Shown here: piece by piece, positions 9,007 to 16,026 of the stretch
How the letters are laid out: each line of letters opens with the position of its first letter
How positions within the stretch are numbered: position 1 is the stretch's first letter
Source of the DNA: an uncultured bacterium
Lineage (GTDB): Bacteria > Planctomycetota > UBA1135 > GCA-002686595
Length of the DNA: 64,000 nt
Assembly (NCBI GenBank): GCA_937905825.1
Contig: CALCXM010000153.1
Coordinates: 31,154 to 95,153 of the forward strand
Direction of reading: 5' to 3'
Notes under the pieces: model-generated
What the model saw: only the letters and a program-made list of their open reading frames with translations
What the model was told of the DNA's origin: nothing
Databases searched by the model: none
Position numbers and translations under genes: made by a program

Positions 9007-10182
9007 TCATAGGGATGTGCCGCCATCCGCCAACCCCGGCGCAGGGCCTTTCCTGGCAATCGGGGCGCGGGAGCTCCCTGAACGCGGCCAAAAGGCACCC
9101 AGGGCGCAGAGCAAACTGGACAGTGCGAGCCAGGCCGAGGCTGGCGTCCCCGGGCTTGGCTGGAGCGTTTCCAAGGGCAGACCCAGACGTTGGCTTGCAG
9201 TTCCGGCCGCCCGGCGCTCTGCCAAACTCACGATGCCTGCTCGAACAGGAAGGGCTTCATCCAAAATCTCGGCCCATTGCACGGCCCAGAAGGCCGGATC
9301 TGTGGAGAGCTCTTGCGTGGACCTCGCTTCGAGCCAGACGACTCGGGGATCCAGCGGATCGCCACTCAACCCCTGGCCCAATTCGTAGCGGTATTGAGCC
9401 TCGCCTGCGGAGACGAGAGCGTGCCCACGTTCGCGGGCCCAGATGCCAAAGAGCTCAGCCAGGTCCCCGGAAATGGATTTCCCCGGGGCGACGGACCGAG
9501 GGGGCAAGGGGTCTGACTCGCGAACCAGCAGCCCATCCCAAAGCAAGGCCCGGCCCTCGAACTCCGCCACCCACCCCAAGGCTTGCGCTCCCCCACTGGC
9601 GATCAAGCCGCCAGCGGACTCAATCGAGCGATCGGTCAGCAGAGTCAGGTGCTCGTCGGCATGACACTCCGGGGACAACTCAGCTTGCGCGAGCTTGGGG
9701 GCCAAGGCCCACTCCTGCGGTGGCTGGTCGGCTCGCACCGCTGCTTGACCCCGTGTTCGCCATTCGCGGGCGTCCCCGGGAATCGAGTGCGTTTGCAAGC
9801 ATTCGAGTGCGCTCTGCAAGGCGCGCTCGTAGCGTGTTGTTGTTCCGCCCTGTTCAAAGGGAAGGTACATGGACGGTGAGCGGTCCATTTGAAACACATA
9901 AAGCGCCGTGGTCGGCGCCCTCATCGCGAGGGGGTCCAGCACCGCCAGGCTGCCGGCGAGCAAGCCGAGGAACCAGAGCCAGGCCCGGGGAGGCACATGA
10001 CGCTTTTGATCCGCCGTCACAACTGCACCCTCGCCTGTGACCACGCGCCAGAGGGCCAGGGTTCCCGTGGCCAATTCCCGGGGAGCGTCCTTGCGGCGCA
10101 GGCGCCAAACAATGGCCACGATCCAGAGCAGCAACATCAGGCCCGCGGGCCGTGTCCATTCGATGCCTTCCGCCCAACTCAT
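9007..10182 (-). CDS. BatA-like membrane protein with degenerate VWA-type region
   Basis: Membrane protein of 391 residues. An N-terminal helix and basic stretch (LMLLLWIVAIVWRLRRKDAP) resemble the BatA/aerotolerance N-terminal domain. A second helix follows (about 70-90), then FQMDRSPSMYLPF, which resembles the D-x-S-x-S metal site of von Willebrand A domains but carries an inserted Pro. The C-terminus ends with a third hydrophobic segment (AWLALSSLLCALGAFW). Start choice: the ATG at 10182 overlaps the stop of the upstream DUF58 gene (ATGA); an in-frame GTG at 10194 is less likely. BatA and DUF58 proteins usually pair with a MoxR AAA+ ATPase in membrane-protein chaperone/stress systems, but no MoxR gene lies here. 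Confidence 0.72.
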   Translation of the reverse strand: MSWAEGIEWTRPAGLMLLLWIVAIVWRLRRKDAPRELATGTLALWRVVTGEGAVVTADQKRHVPPRAWLWFLGLLAGSLAVLDPLAMRAPTTALYVFQMDRSPSMYLPFEQGGTTTRYERALQSALECLQTHSIPGDAREWRTRGQAAVRADQPPQEWALAPKLAQAELSPECHADEHLTLLTDRSIESAGGLIASGGAQALGWVAEFEGRALLWDGLLVRESDPLPPRSVAPGKSISGDLAELFGIWARERGHALVSAGEAQYRYELGQGLSGDPLDPRVVWLEARSTQELSTDPAFWAVQWAEILDEALPVRAGIVSLAERRAAGTASQRLGLPLETLQPSPGTPASAWLALSSLLCALGAFWPRSGSSRAPIARKGPAPGLADGGTSL

Positions 10183-11060
10183 CGGCGCAACCACTGCCCC
10201 ATCAGGTCTTCAAAGGCTGTCGCACTAGAACTCGCCAAGTGCAAGAAGCGGTGCTTGCCGGACAAGACGCGCCAGGTTTCCAAGCGTTCGTCCAAGAGTT
10301 CTCGATAGCGCTGACACTGTTCCGCGCCCACCTGGAGCTTCATGCGCTGAGAGCTTTCGGGATCCCACCAATGCCTGCTGCCGGGAGTGGGGTCCAGCTC
10401 TTCGGGAGCGAGCAGTTGCAAGACGCGCAACTCTCCCGGCCCGCGTCGCAATCGCAACAGGCCTTCGGCCGGTTCGTCCAAGAGGTCCCCAAGGCAAAAC
10501 ACACGGGCCGCACCGCGCAACAAGCGCGGGGCTGCAAAGAGCGACGCCAAGCCCTGCTCACCCGCCGCGCGGGTTTGCCCCAGAAACCCCATGGGCTTTT
10601 GCAAGTCCCGGGGAGCGGCGGATTCCAACACCCGCGGAGCGTCACCCGCACCAGCCGAGAGCACCAAGCGCACCTGCGCCCGGCTTTGACAGGCAAGGGC
10701 CCAGAGAGCCACGACACATTCCGCAGCACGCTGCAACTTGCCGGGGGGGCCGACGCCCATGGAAGCGCTGACGTCCAGGCAGATCACCCACTGCTCGCCG
10801 GCTTCCTCGCGCGTGACTCGCACGTAGGGCTTGTCCAAGCGCGCCAAGAGATTCCAGTCCAACTGACGGAGGTCCTCCCCCGGGCGGTAGGGCCGGTAGC
10901 CCACCAAGTCCGCGCCCGGGCCCTGCCGAAATTTTTGGCCAGCTCCCTCGCGACTCTGGCCCGCGGCCCGCAAATGCCCCTGGAGTGCACCGACCCGTTC
11001 CTCATAGCCCGCGGGCCAAGTCACCCGGTCGTGCAGCAGAAGGGAATCCTTGCGGGTCAA
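10179..11060 (-). CDS. DUF58 domain protein (MoxR-associated)
   Basis: Soluble protein of 293 residues. It contains the defining DUF58 block YRPYRPGEDLRQLDWNLLAR followed by YVRVTREEAGEQWVICLDVSASMG, that is, a DUF58 core joined to a VWA-type metal-binding D-x-S-x-S loop. DUF58 proteins are usually encoded beside MoxR ATPases and Bat proteins and are thought to act in folding or metal loading of partner proteins. Translation probably starts at the TTG at 11060, 10 bases after the stop of the SpoIIE phosphatase gene, and the stop overlaps the ATG of the BatA-like gene. The operon context with a phosphatase instead of MoxR is unusual. Confidence 0.88.
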   Translation of the reverse strand: MTRKDSLLLHDRVTWPAGYEERVGALQGHLRAAGQSREGAGQKFRQGPGADLVGYRPYRPGEDLRQLDWNLLARLDKPYVRVTREEAGEQWVICLDVSASMGVGPPGKLQRAAECVVALWALACQSRAQVRLVLSAGAGDAPRVLESAAPRDLQKPMGFLGQTRAAGEQGLASLFAAPRLLRGAARVFCLGDLLDEPAEGLLRLRRGPGELRVLQLLAPEELDPTPGSRHWWDPESSQRMKLQVGAEQCQRYRELLDERLETWRVLSGKHRFLHLASSSATAFEDLMGQWLRR

Positions 11061-11070
11061 GGGCGCCCCC

Positions 11071-12477
11071 TCACTGGGTTCGTCGGACCGCGACCATGGT
11101 CATGTCGTCTTCGGTGTTGTCGTTGCAATAGGCGAGCACTCCGGCCACCAAGTCTTCGGTCAACTTGCGTGCGCTGGTTGCCTTGCCCACTTGAACTCTG
11201 AACATCTCTTCCAAGCCTTCCTCACCGAGGAAGTCGTCCGGCGCCTTCAAGGTGCGCGCTTCGGTGATGCCATCGGTGAAGGCCAAGAGCACGTCGCCCT
11301 CTTCGAGCGTGAAGGCAAAGAGCTCGTTGTAGTCGAAGTCATCCATCATCCCGAGGGCCGGTCCATGGGCCGAGATGGTGGTGATCTCTCCGGTGCTCTT
11401 CTTGAAGATTCGCGGTGGCGTGTGCCCGGCGTTGACCACTTCGACCTTGCCGTCTTCTGACATCAAGGCCACGAAGAGGGTCACGAAGTTGCCGACCTCG
11501 ATGCGATCGGAAAGGTCCTGATTGACCAGCGTCACCGCTTCGCAGAGGTTCGGCACGATGCGCACCATGGACCGCAGGCTGGCCTGCACCTGGGAGGTGA
11601 TCAAGGCCGAAGCGGGCCCATGTCCTGTGACGTCACCGACCACCACGCCGAAGCGTCCGTCCCGGGTCTTGAAGAAGTCGAAGAAGTCCCCGCTGGTGCG
11701 TTCCGCGGCCAAGTACCAGCCGAAGAGGTCGTAGCCCGTGAAGTCCGTTGGGATCGTGGGCATGAGGTTGTTCTGGACGACGCTGGCGTAATCCAAGGAG
11801 GCTTCCAGGCGTGCGCGCTCCACCGCGTCCAAGTGCCCCGCCATGGATTTCAAGGCGCCCACGATTTGATTCGACAAGGTGGCGAAGTAGCCCAAGTCGG
11901 CCGGGCCGAACTGTCGGGTGGCTGCTTTTGAGTCCACGTAGAGGACGCCGCGCAGAGCACCTTCCCCTTCTCCCGCTTCCACGGGCACGCACATCAAGGA
12001 GCGCAATTTCAAGTCGTAGATGCTGGCCCCGAGGTTCTCGGCGTCCGCGCCGGAAATGTCGGCCATGGGCTTGCGCGTGCCGAGCACACGCTTCACGACG
12101 CTCGTGGAGAAACGCGCATCGCCGTCTAGGGGCACGCCCCCGCGCTTGCGTGCGATGCGCACTTTGTATTGATCGTTGCCCTTGTCGATGATCAGCATGC
12201 CGCGGGCTGAACCCGTGCGGCGGATGGAGGCATCGACGATGTAGGTCAACAGCTCGTCCAGGTCATCCTTGCCCTGCAGACGCACGACCTGTTCCGTGAT
12301 CGACTGGAATTCCTCGAACAGACTCTCCGTTCGACGACGGTCCTCCAGGGCGTTGCCCGTCAGGAATCCACTCTGATCCTCTTCCCCTGCGGCCGACGAA
12401 TCGCTCGCCCCTCCCATGGGAGTTGGGTTGGGGGTGGCGGGCACGGACTCCTTCGGCTTTCTCTTCCAAAACACCAT
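11071..12477 (-). CDS. GAF domain-containing SpoIIE/RsbU-type serine phosphatase
   Basis: Cytoplasmic signalling phosphatase of 468 residues. After a variable N-terminus come a GAF sensor domain (about residues 60-215, with LTYIVDASIRRTGSARGMLI and LRGVLYVDSKAATRQFG), a short helix, and a PP2C-like SpoIIE domain (about 240-466). The metal-binding motifs are visible: SGDFFDFF, VVGDVTGHGPASALI, NAGHTPPRIF and LLAFTDGITEAR. Such enzymes dephosphorylate STAS anti-anti-sigma proteins in partner-switching pathways. A STAS-domain gene lies divergently 130 bases away, so it is a likely substrate (inference). No HPK-like anti-sigma/kinase gene is in the window. It heads a probable operon with the DUF58, BatA-like and GH99-like genes. 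Confidence 0.93.
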   Translation of the reverse strand: MVFWKRKPKESVPATPNPTPMGGASDSSAAGEEDQSGFLTGNALEDRRRTESLFEEFQSITEQVVRLQGKDDLDELLTYIVDASIRRTGSARGMLIIDKGNDQYKVRIARKRGGVPLDGDARFSTSVVKRVLGTRKPMADISGADAENLGASIYDLKLRSLMCVPVEAGEGEGALRGVLYVDSKAATRQFGPADLGYFATLSNQIVGALKSMAGHLDAVERARLEASLDYASVVQNNLMPTIPTDFTGYDLFGWYLAAERTSGDFFDFFKTRDGRFGVVVGDVTGHGPASALITSQVQASLRSMVRIVPNLCEAVTLVNQDLSDRIEVGNFVTLFVALMSEDGKVEVVNAGHTPPRIFKKSTGEITTISAHGPALGMMDDFDYNELFAFTLEEGDVLLAFTDGITEARTLKAPDDFLGEEGLEEMFRVQVGKATSARKLTEDLVAGVLAYCNDNTEDDMTMVAVRRTQ

Positions 12478-12607
12478 GGGGGCGATTCTAGCCTGCCCGG
12501 ACCCCCTGAAAGCCTCATGGCACTGAAAATACTTGCCTCAAAGCCCCCCGCTAGACAATCTATGCGCCCTGGACATTTTCCAACTACTGCCCTGAGACAT
12601 CCCGCGC

Positions 12608-13426
12608 ATGCAAATCACCGTTGAACCCCGCGAATCCTACGCGATCCTCTACCTCGCTGGCGAATTCGACACGTACTACGTTCCTGCGCTGCAAGCGGAG
12701 ATTGACGATCTGATCAAGGCTGGCGTCTCCTCCGCGGTGCTGAACTTGCGTTTGGTCAAGTTCATCAACTCGACAGCCTTGGGAGCGATCATCAAATCCT
12801 CCAAGCAGCTGAATGGAGCGGGCGGTCGTCTGGCCATTGCGCACCCCTCCAAGTTCTGCCGGGACATCTTCTCCAAGGTCGGCTTGGATCGGGTCGTGCC
12901 GGTCTTCGACACGGACGAGGAGGCCGCCTCCAATTTGGGCGTGGCCCCCGCCAGTAGCGACGACAAGGACGGCAGCGCATTCCACGAGGACGAGTCCTCT
13001 GTCATCTTCAAGCCCGTGGACGCCGATCGTGCGGCACACTTCATCGAGGAGAGCACGGAAGTCATCAACCCGGTTCACGGCCACGACTTTGGCAAGAACT
13101 GGAGCGGCATCGGTCGCATGGCTGGCCTGGACGACAGCAACGTGCGCTTCACTTGGAGCGGCGGCAAGACCGGGCTCGATCCCTTCCACATGGGACAGCT
13201 CGTGGCCCTCGGTACCGATTGGAAGATCAAGTTCCGTTTGCCCCTGCTCAAGAAGGGCCACTGCGAAGCGATCGCCACGATCAGCGAAGTGGAAGAACGC
13301 GCCGACGGCATCAAAGTGCAAGCCACCTTCAAGGAGATCGACGACGAAACCAGGGGCTTCGTTCGCCAGTACTCTGCCGACATGAGCTACCTGAAAGACG
13401 AGCTGCGCAAGGCCACGGACGCCTAA
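12608..13426 (+). CDS. STAS-domain protein with C-terminal PilZ-like domain
   Basis: Cytoplasmic protein of 272 residues. The N-terminal 100 residues are a STAS (anti-anti-sigma) domain: LYLAGEFDTYYVPALQAEI, then VLNLRLVKFINSTALGAII. The usual phosphoserine loop D-S-x-G-L is here N54-S55-T56-A-L-G, so phosphorylation would fall on Ser55 or Thr56. After an acidic linker (100-145) comes a beta-rich domain (about 155-270) with spacing like PilZ: a hydrophobic strand, HMGQLVALGTDWKIKFRLPL, then FKEIDDETRGFVRQYSADM. The canonical PilZ c-di-GMP residues (RxxxR and D/N-x-S-x-x-G) are not clear, so binding is doubtful. It is divergent from the SpoIIE phosphatase and followed by a strong hairpin terminator. 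Confidence 0.82.
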   Translation: MQITVEPRESYAILYLAGEFDTYYVPALQAEIDDLIKAGVSSAVLNLRLVKFINSTALGAIIKSSKQLNGAGGRLAIAHPSKFCRDIFSKVGLDRVVPVFDTDEEAASNLGVAPASSDDKDGSAFHEDESSVIFKPVDADRAAHFIEESTEVINPVHGHDFGKNWSGIGRMAGLDDSNVRFTWSGGKTGLDPFHMGQLVALGTDWKIKFRLPLLKKGHCEAIATISEVEERADGIKVQATFKEIDDETRGFVRQYSADMSYLKDELRKATDA

Positions 13427-13525
13427 TCCCGAGCCGCAGGGCCTCGACCGGCTGCGCTCTCTGAGCGAGGCGGGTTCCAACAAGGTCAGAGACGCGCTCC
13501 TAGGCGAGACGCACTCCCAAACAAG

Positions 13526-13565
13526 GAGAGAGCCCCGTTCATTCGCGGGGCTCTCTCTTTGTTTG
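13526..13565. terminator. strong hairpin, probable bidirectional terminator
   Basis: Perfect 12-bp stem (13526-13537 with 13546-13557) with an 8-base loop. On the plus strand it is followed by the T-rich CTTTGTTTG. It lies 100 bases after the STAS gene and 86 bases beyond the end of the convergent glycosyltransferase gene, so it can serve both. Confidence 0.85.
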
Positions 13566-13650
13566 GGGGCACGCCTCTTGGCGGCCGGGAAGCCACGCGG
13601 CAGCACGCGCGCCCGTGCTTCCCAATCAAGAGGCTCTCGTTGCTTCCGAA

Positions 13651-14808
13651 TCAGGAGGCTTTCGTTTCCGGAGAGATCACCCGCGCAGGCTTCGAAGCCA
13701 CCAGCGGTTCCTTGGTGACCTCGTCCATCCAAGCTTCCACGGTCTGAGCGATCATGGCCCAGTCAAAGCGTTCCTTGGCAAGCTCGCGGGCGCGCTGGCT
13801 CCAACGCTTGCGAGCCTCCGGGGAGCTAGCCGCCTTGCGAACGGCTTCCGTCCAGGCCTCCGCGGATCCGGCCTTGACCAACAACCCGCAGCCGCCGTCC
13901 TCGTGAATGTGGGCAAGCCGGGGAAGGTCCGCCGCAAGCACCGGCAAGCCACAAGCCAGGGCCCTGGGGATCTGGACACCGCGCACCCGGCTGTCCACGG
14001 CTGGAACCAAAAGCAGGGTGGCGCTGCACAACAGGCCAGGCAGTTCCTCCTCCCGGGGAAGCGGCAACCAGTGCACTCCAGTTCCCACCCCTAAACGATC
14101 CACCTGAGCCCGCAGGGCGCGGCGTGCTGCGTCGGGACCTCCGCCTGCGATCACCAAGGACCAGTCCCCGGATTGCCCCACGCTGTCCGCGAAGGCCTGA
14201 ATCACCAGGTCGAGTCCACGATTGTCTGAGACCAGCCCCACGTACAGCAAGACCCGTCCCCGGGCCCGGTGGGCGGCGAGCAAGCTCGAGCTCAGGCCTG
14301 GTCGATAACGAATCAGGTCCACTCCCTGGGACAAAACTCGAATGCGATCCCCCGCAAAACCCTCAGCCAGGGCCTGCAGTTCCGCCACGGGGTCGAGCGC
14401 GATCACGAGCCTGGCATGCCGCCGCACAAAGGGCCCCCACAACTTCTCCCCTAGCCAACGCAGGAACCTTTCATGGGGCAGCCCGGCGGCCCGGGTCCCG
14501 GCCTCCACCAGGATCAGGGGAACGCCGAGCTTGCGTGAGGCCCGGGCTCCCAGGAAAGCGGCCGGTGAAAGCGCGTCGTAGGCCAAGATCACGTCCGGTC
14601 CGTAGGCCACCACTCCACGAGCTTCCGCTCCACCCGTGTTGTCTGGATCCGTGCCGGAGCGCGGGATGACCCCCGGGGGGGCTCCAAAGCCCCGCACGGT
14701 GTGCCCGCGGCCGAGCAGTTCCAGGGCCAATTGGGGAGCGTACTCACCTCCCTTGACCGACAGATCAAAGGGATTGAGCAGCAGGGCGATACGTAGGGAC
14801 GATTCCAA
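13651..14808 (-). CDS. glycosyltransferase, GT4-like (GT-B fold), with altered EX7E motif
   Basis: Predicted sugar transferase of 385 residues for cell-surface glycan or glycolipid. The N-terminal Rossmann half starts LRIALLLNPFDLSVKGGEYAP, typical of GT4 enzymes. The C-terminal half has VLLYVGLVSDNRGLDLVIQAF and then SRVRGVQIPRALACGLPVLA. In GT4 enzymes the latter segment normally holds two Glu eight residues apart (EX7E), the second in E-A-x-A-x-G-x-P-V. Here the second position is Arg (P-R-A-L-A-C-G), and no Glu is seen at the first. Either the enzyme uses other residues or it is impaired. The start is a TTG at 14808; no better start fits the Rossmann beginning. It stands alone, with convergent and divergent neighbours. 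Confidence 0.82.
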   Translation of the reverse strand: MESSLRIALLLNPFDLSVKGGEYAPQLALELLGRGHTVRGFGAPPGVIPRSGTDPDNTGGAEARGVVAYGPDVILAYDALSPAAFLGARASRKLGVPLILVEAGTRAAGLPHERFLRWLGEKLWGPFVRRHARLVIALDPVAELQALAEGFAGDRIRVLSQGVDLIRYRPGLSSSLLAAHRARGRVLLYVGLVSDNRGLDLVIQAFADSVGQSGDWSLVIAGGGPDAARRALRAQVDRLGVGTGVHWLPLPREEELPGLLCSATLLLVPAVDSRVRGVQIPRALACGLPVLAADLPRLAHIHEDGGCGLLVKAGSAEAWTEAVRKAASSPEARKRWSQRARELAKERFDWAMIAQTVEAWMDEVTKEPLVASKPARVISPETKAS

Positions 14809-14877
14809 CCGGAGCGGGGTGCGGGGGGGAGAGTTGGCAGGGACGGGACCCCATAGTTATCGGATGGTAGGCCTGCG

Positions 14878-14940
14878 CTTCAAGGACTAGTGGGGCATTG
14901 AAAAAACATCCCGCCCGGGGCCCCAGCCTACGTCCTGAAG
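14878..14940. other. nested inverted repeats, possible structured leader RNA
   Basis: An outer arm CTTCAAGGAC (14878-14887) can pair with GTCCTGAAG (14932-14940) with one bulged A. Inside it TGGGGC (14891-14896) can pair with GCCCCA (14920-14925), enclosing an A-rich loop. A further complement GGGGCATT/AATGCCCC (14892-14899, 14950-14957) is an alternative to the inner stem. Mutually exclusive stems are a feature of regulatory leaders, but this may be chance in GC-rich DNA. No known riboswitch consensus was recognised. Confidence 0.3.
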
Positions 14941-15002
14941 TGCCGCCGGAATGCCCCGCCGAATCCACGCAATCCGCTGGGTTTTCGAAGGGCGCTGCAG
15001 GC

Positions 15003-15033
15003 CGGATCCTGCGTCTCTGGAGCGCAGGATCCG
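15003..15033. repeat. perfect 11-bp hairpin in the HAD gene leader
   Basis: CGGATCCTGCG (15003-15013) and CGCAGGATCCG (15023-15033) are exact complements with a 9-base loop. No T-tract follows on either strand, so it is not a standard intrinsic terminator. It could be an mRNA leader structure or an operator for a dimeric regulator. Confidence 0.5.
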
Positions 15034-15144
15034 TCCCAAGGGCCGCCTCGTTGGAAAACCAAATTCAAGCTCAGGCGAGCGGCTCGTGGTCCGAAAACGA
15101 GAGGGTCCCCGACCCCCGTGCACTCGCTACCAATCATCTTGTCT

Positions 15145-15780
15145 ATGTCCCACCGTGACACCCACCTGGACGGATTCCTGGCCCCCTTGCCTGGAACGAC
15201 GCCGCCCTCACGAGCACTCTTTATTGATCGCCGAGGCACACTGATTCAGCCCCACCAGGGTTCCGACAAGACTCAGTACAGGAAACTGGCTTTTACGGAG
15301 GGGGCGCTCGACGCACTCTTTCGTTGCACTCAAGCCGGCTGGGCCATCTATTTGATTGGCAACGAACCCGCCGTCGCCACGGGCACCTGCTCCAAGGCGG
15401 ACTGGGCCAAGTACGAAACCAAACTGCTGGCTGCCCTCAAGCAGCAAGGAGTCGTCGTGACTCGCTGCTACGCCTGCTTGACTGACCCGGTCATTGGCAA
15501 GGGCAAGCAGCAGGTGGACTCGGTCTTCCTACTGCCCAACACCGGCGCCATGTATCACGCGAAACAGCACGACGGCATCACCCTCGAAGGCAGTTGGGTC
15601 ATCGGTGATTCGCCCCTCGAACTCGCTGCCGGATGGCGCGCCGGTTGCCGTACCGCGGGCATCGACACGGGTGAGCCCCTGAACGAGCCGGCATTGAAGA
15701 CAAGCCCCGAGCTGGTCGTGCAGTCCTTGGAAGAAGCGCTTGATCACATCATGCACGTGGCCACAGCCTCGAGCCGCTGA
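15145..15780 (+). CDS. HAD-superfamily protein related to GmhB/HisB-N, with degenerate active site
   Basis: Protein of 211 residues with the layout of D,D-heptose 1,7-bisphosphate/histidinol-phosphate phosphatases. Motif I is ALFIDRRGTLI: the nucleophile Asp28 is kept, but the second Asp of DxD, the general acid, is Arg30. Motif II reads IYLIGNEPAV where the family has T-N-Q. The Lys of motif III (usually R-K-P-x-P-G-M) is missing in LLPNTGAMYHAK. Motif IV is VIGDSPLELAAGWRAG, with one Asp and then Glu. Two Cys (108, 111) recall half of the GmhB zinc loop. It may be an inactive or repurposed HAD protein. The ATG at 15145 was preferred to an in-frame GTG at 15118 because family similarity begins well after it. 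Confidence 0.75.
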   Translation: MSHRDTHLDGFLAPLPGTTPPSRALFIDRRGTLIQPHQGSDKTQYRKLAFTEGALDALFRCTQAGWAIYLIGNEPAVATGTCSKADWAKYETKLLAALKQQGVVVTRCYACLTDPVIGKGKQQVDSVFLLPNTGAMYHAKQHDGITLEGSWVIGDSPLELAAGWRAGCRTAGIDTGEPLNEPALKTSPELVVQSLEEALDHIMHVATASSR

Positions 15781-15915
15781 GCTCGCTGAGCAGCTGCCGC
15801 GAGCACTGCGAAGCGTTTGGCCATTGGACCGTCCAAGCAACTGGCTAGTCGCGCCGGGCGATCCGCTTCCCCGGAATCAGACTTCCCGCGCAAGCCGCAG
15901 CCATCAACCGGACCG

Positions 15916-15968
15916 AACGCAAGAACGGCTCGCCCCCCATGATGCGGGGGGCGAGCCGTTCTTGCGTT
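15916..15968. terminator. perfect 23-bp inverted repeat, bidirectional terminator
   Basis: Arms 15916-15938 and 15946-15968 are exact complements over 23 bases with a 7-base loop. It lies between the convergent HAD-like gene (ends 15780) and secreted-protein gene (ends 16027). A stem this long and GC-rich should stop transcription from both sides even though the following bases are only moderately T-rich (TTCTTGCGTT). Confidence 0.8.
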
Positions 15969-16026
15969 CTCCGCAATTCGCGGGTGGCCTATCCCACAGA
16001 CCGTGAGAGCCAAAAGCCGGCGCCGT

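Larger units (their letters stand above)
14809..15144. other. 336-base non-coding divergent region with several inverted repeats
   Basis: This stretch separates the glycosyltransferase start (minus) from the HAD-like gene start (plus) and should hold both promoters. I see no credible gene or tRNA. It does hold a nested set of complementary arms at 14878-14940 and a perfect 11-bp hairpin at 15003-15033, listed separately. The rest shows no clear motif. Confidence 0.6.
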
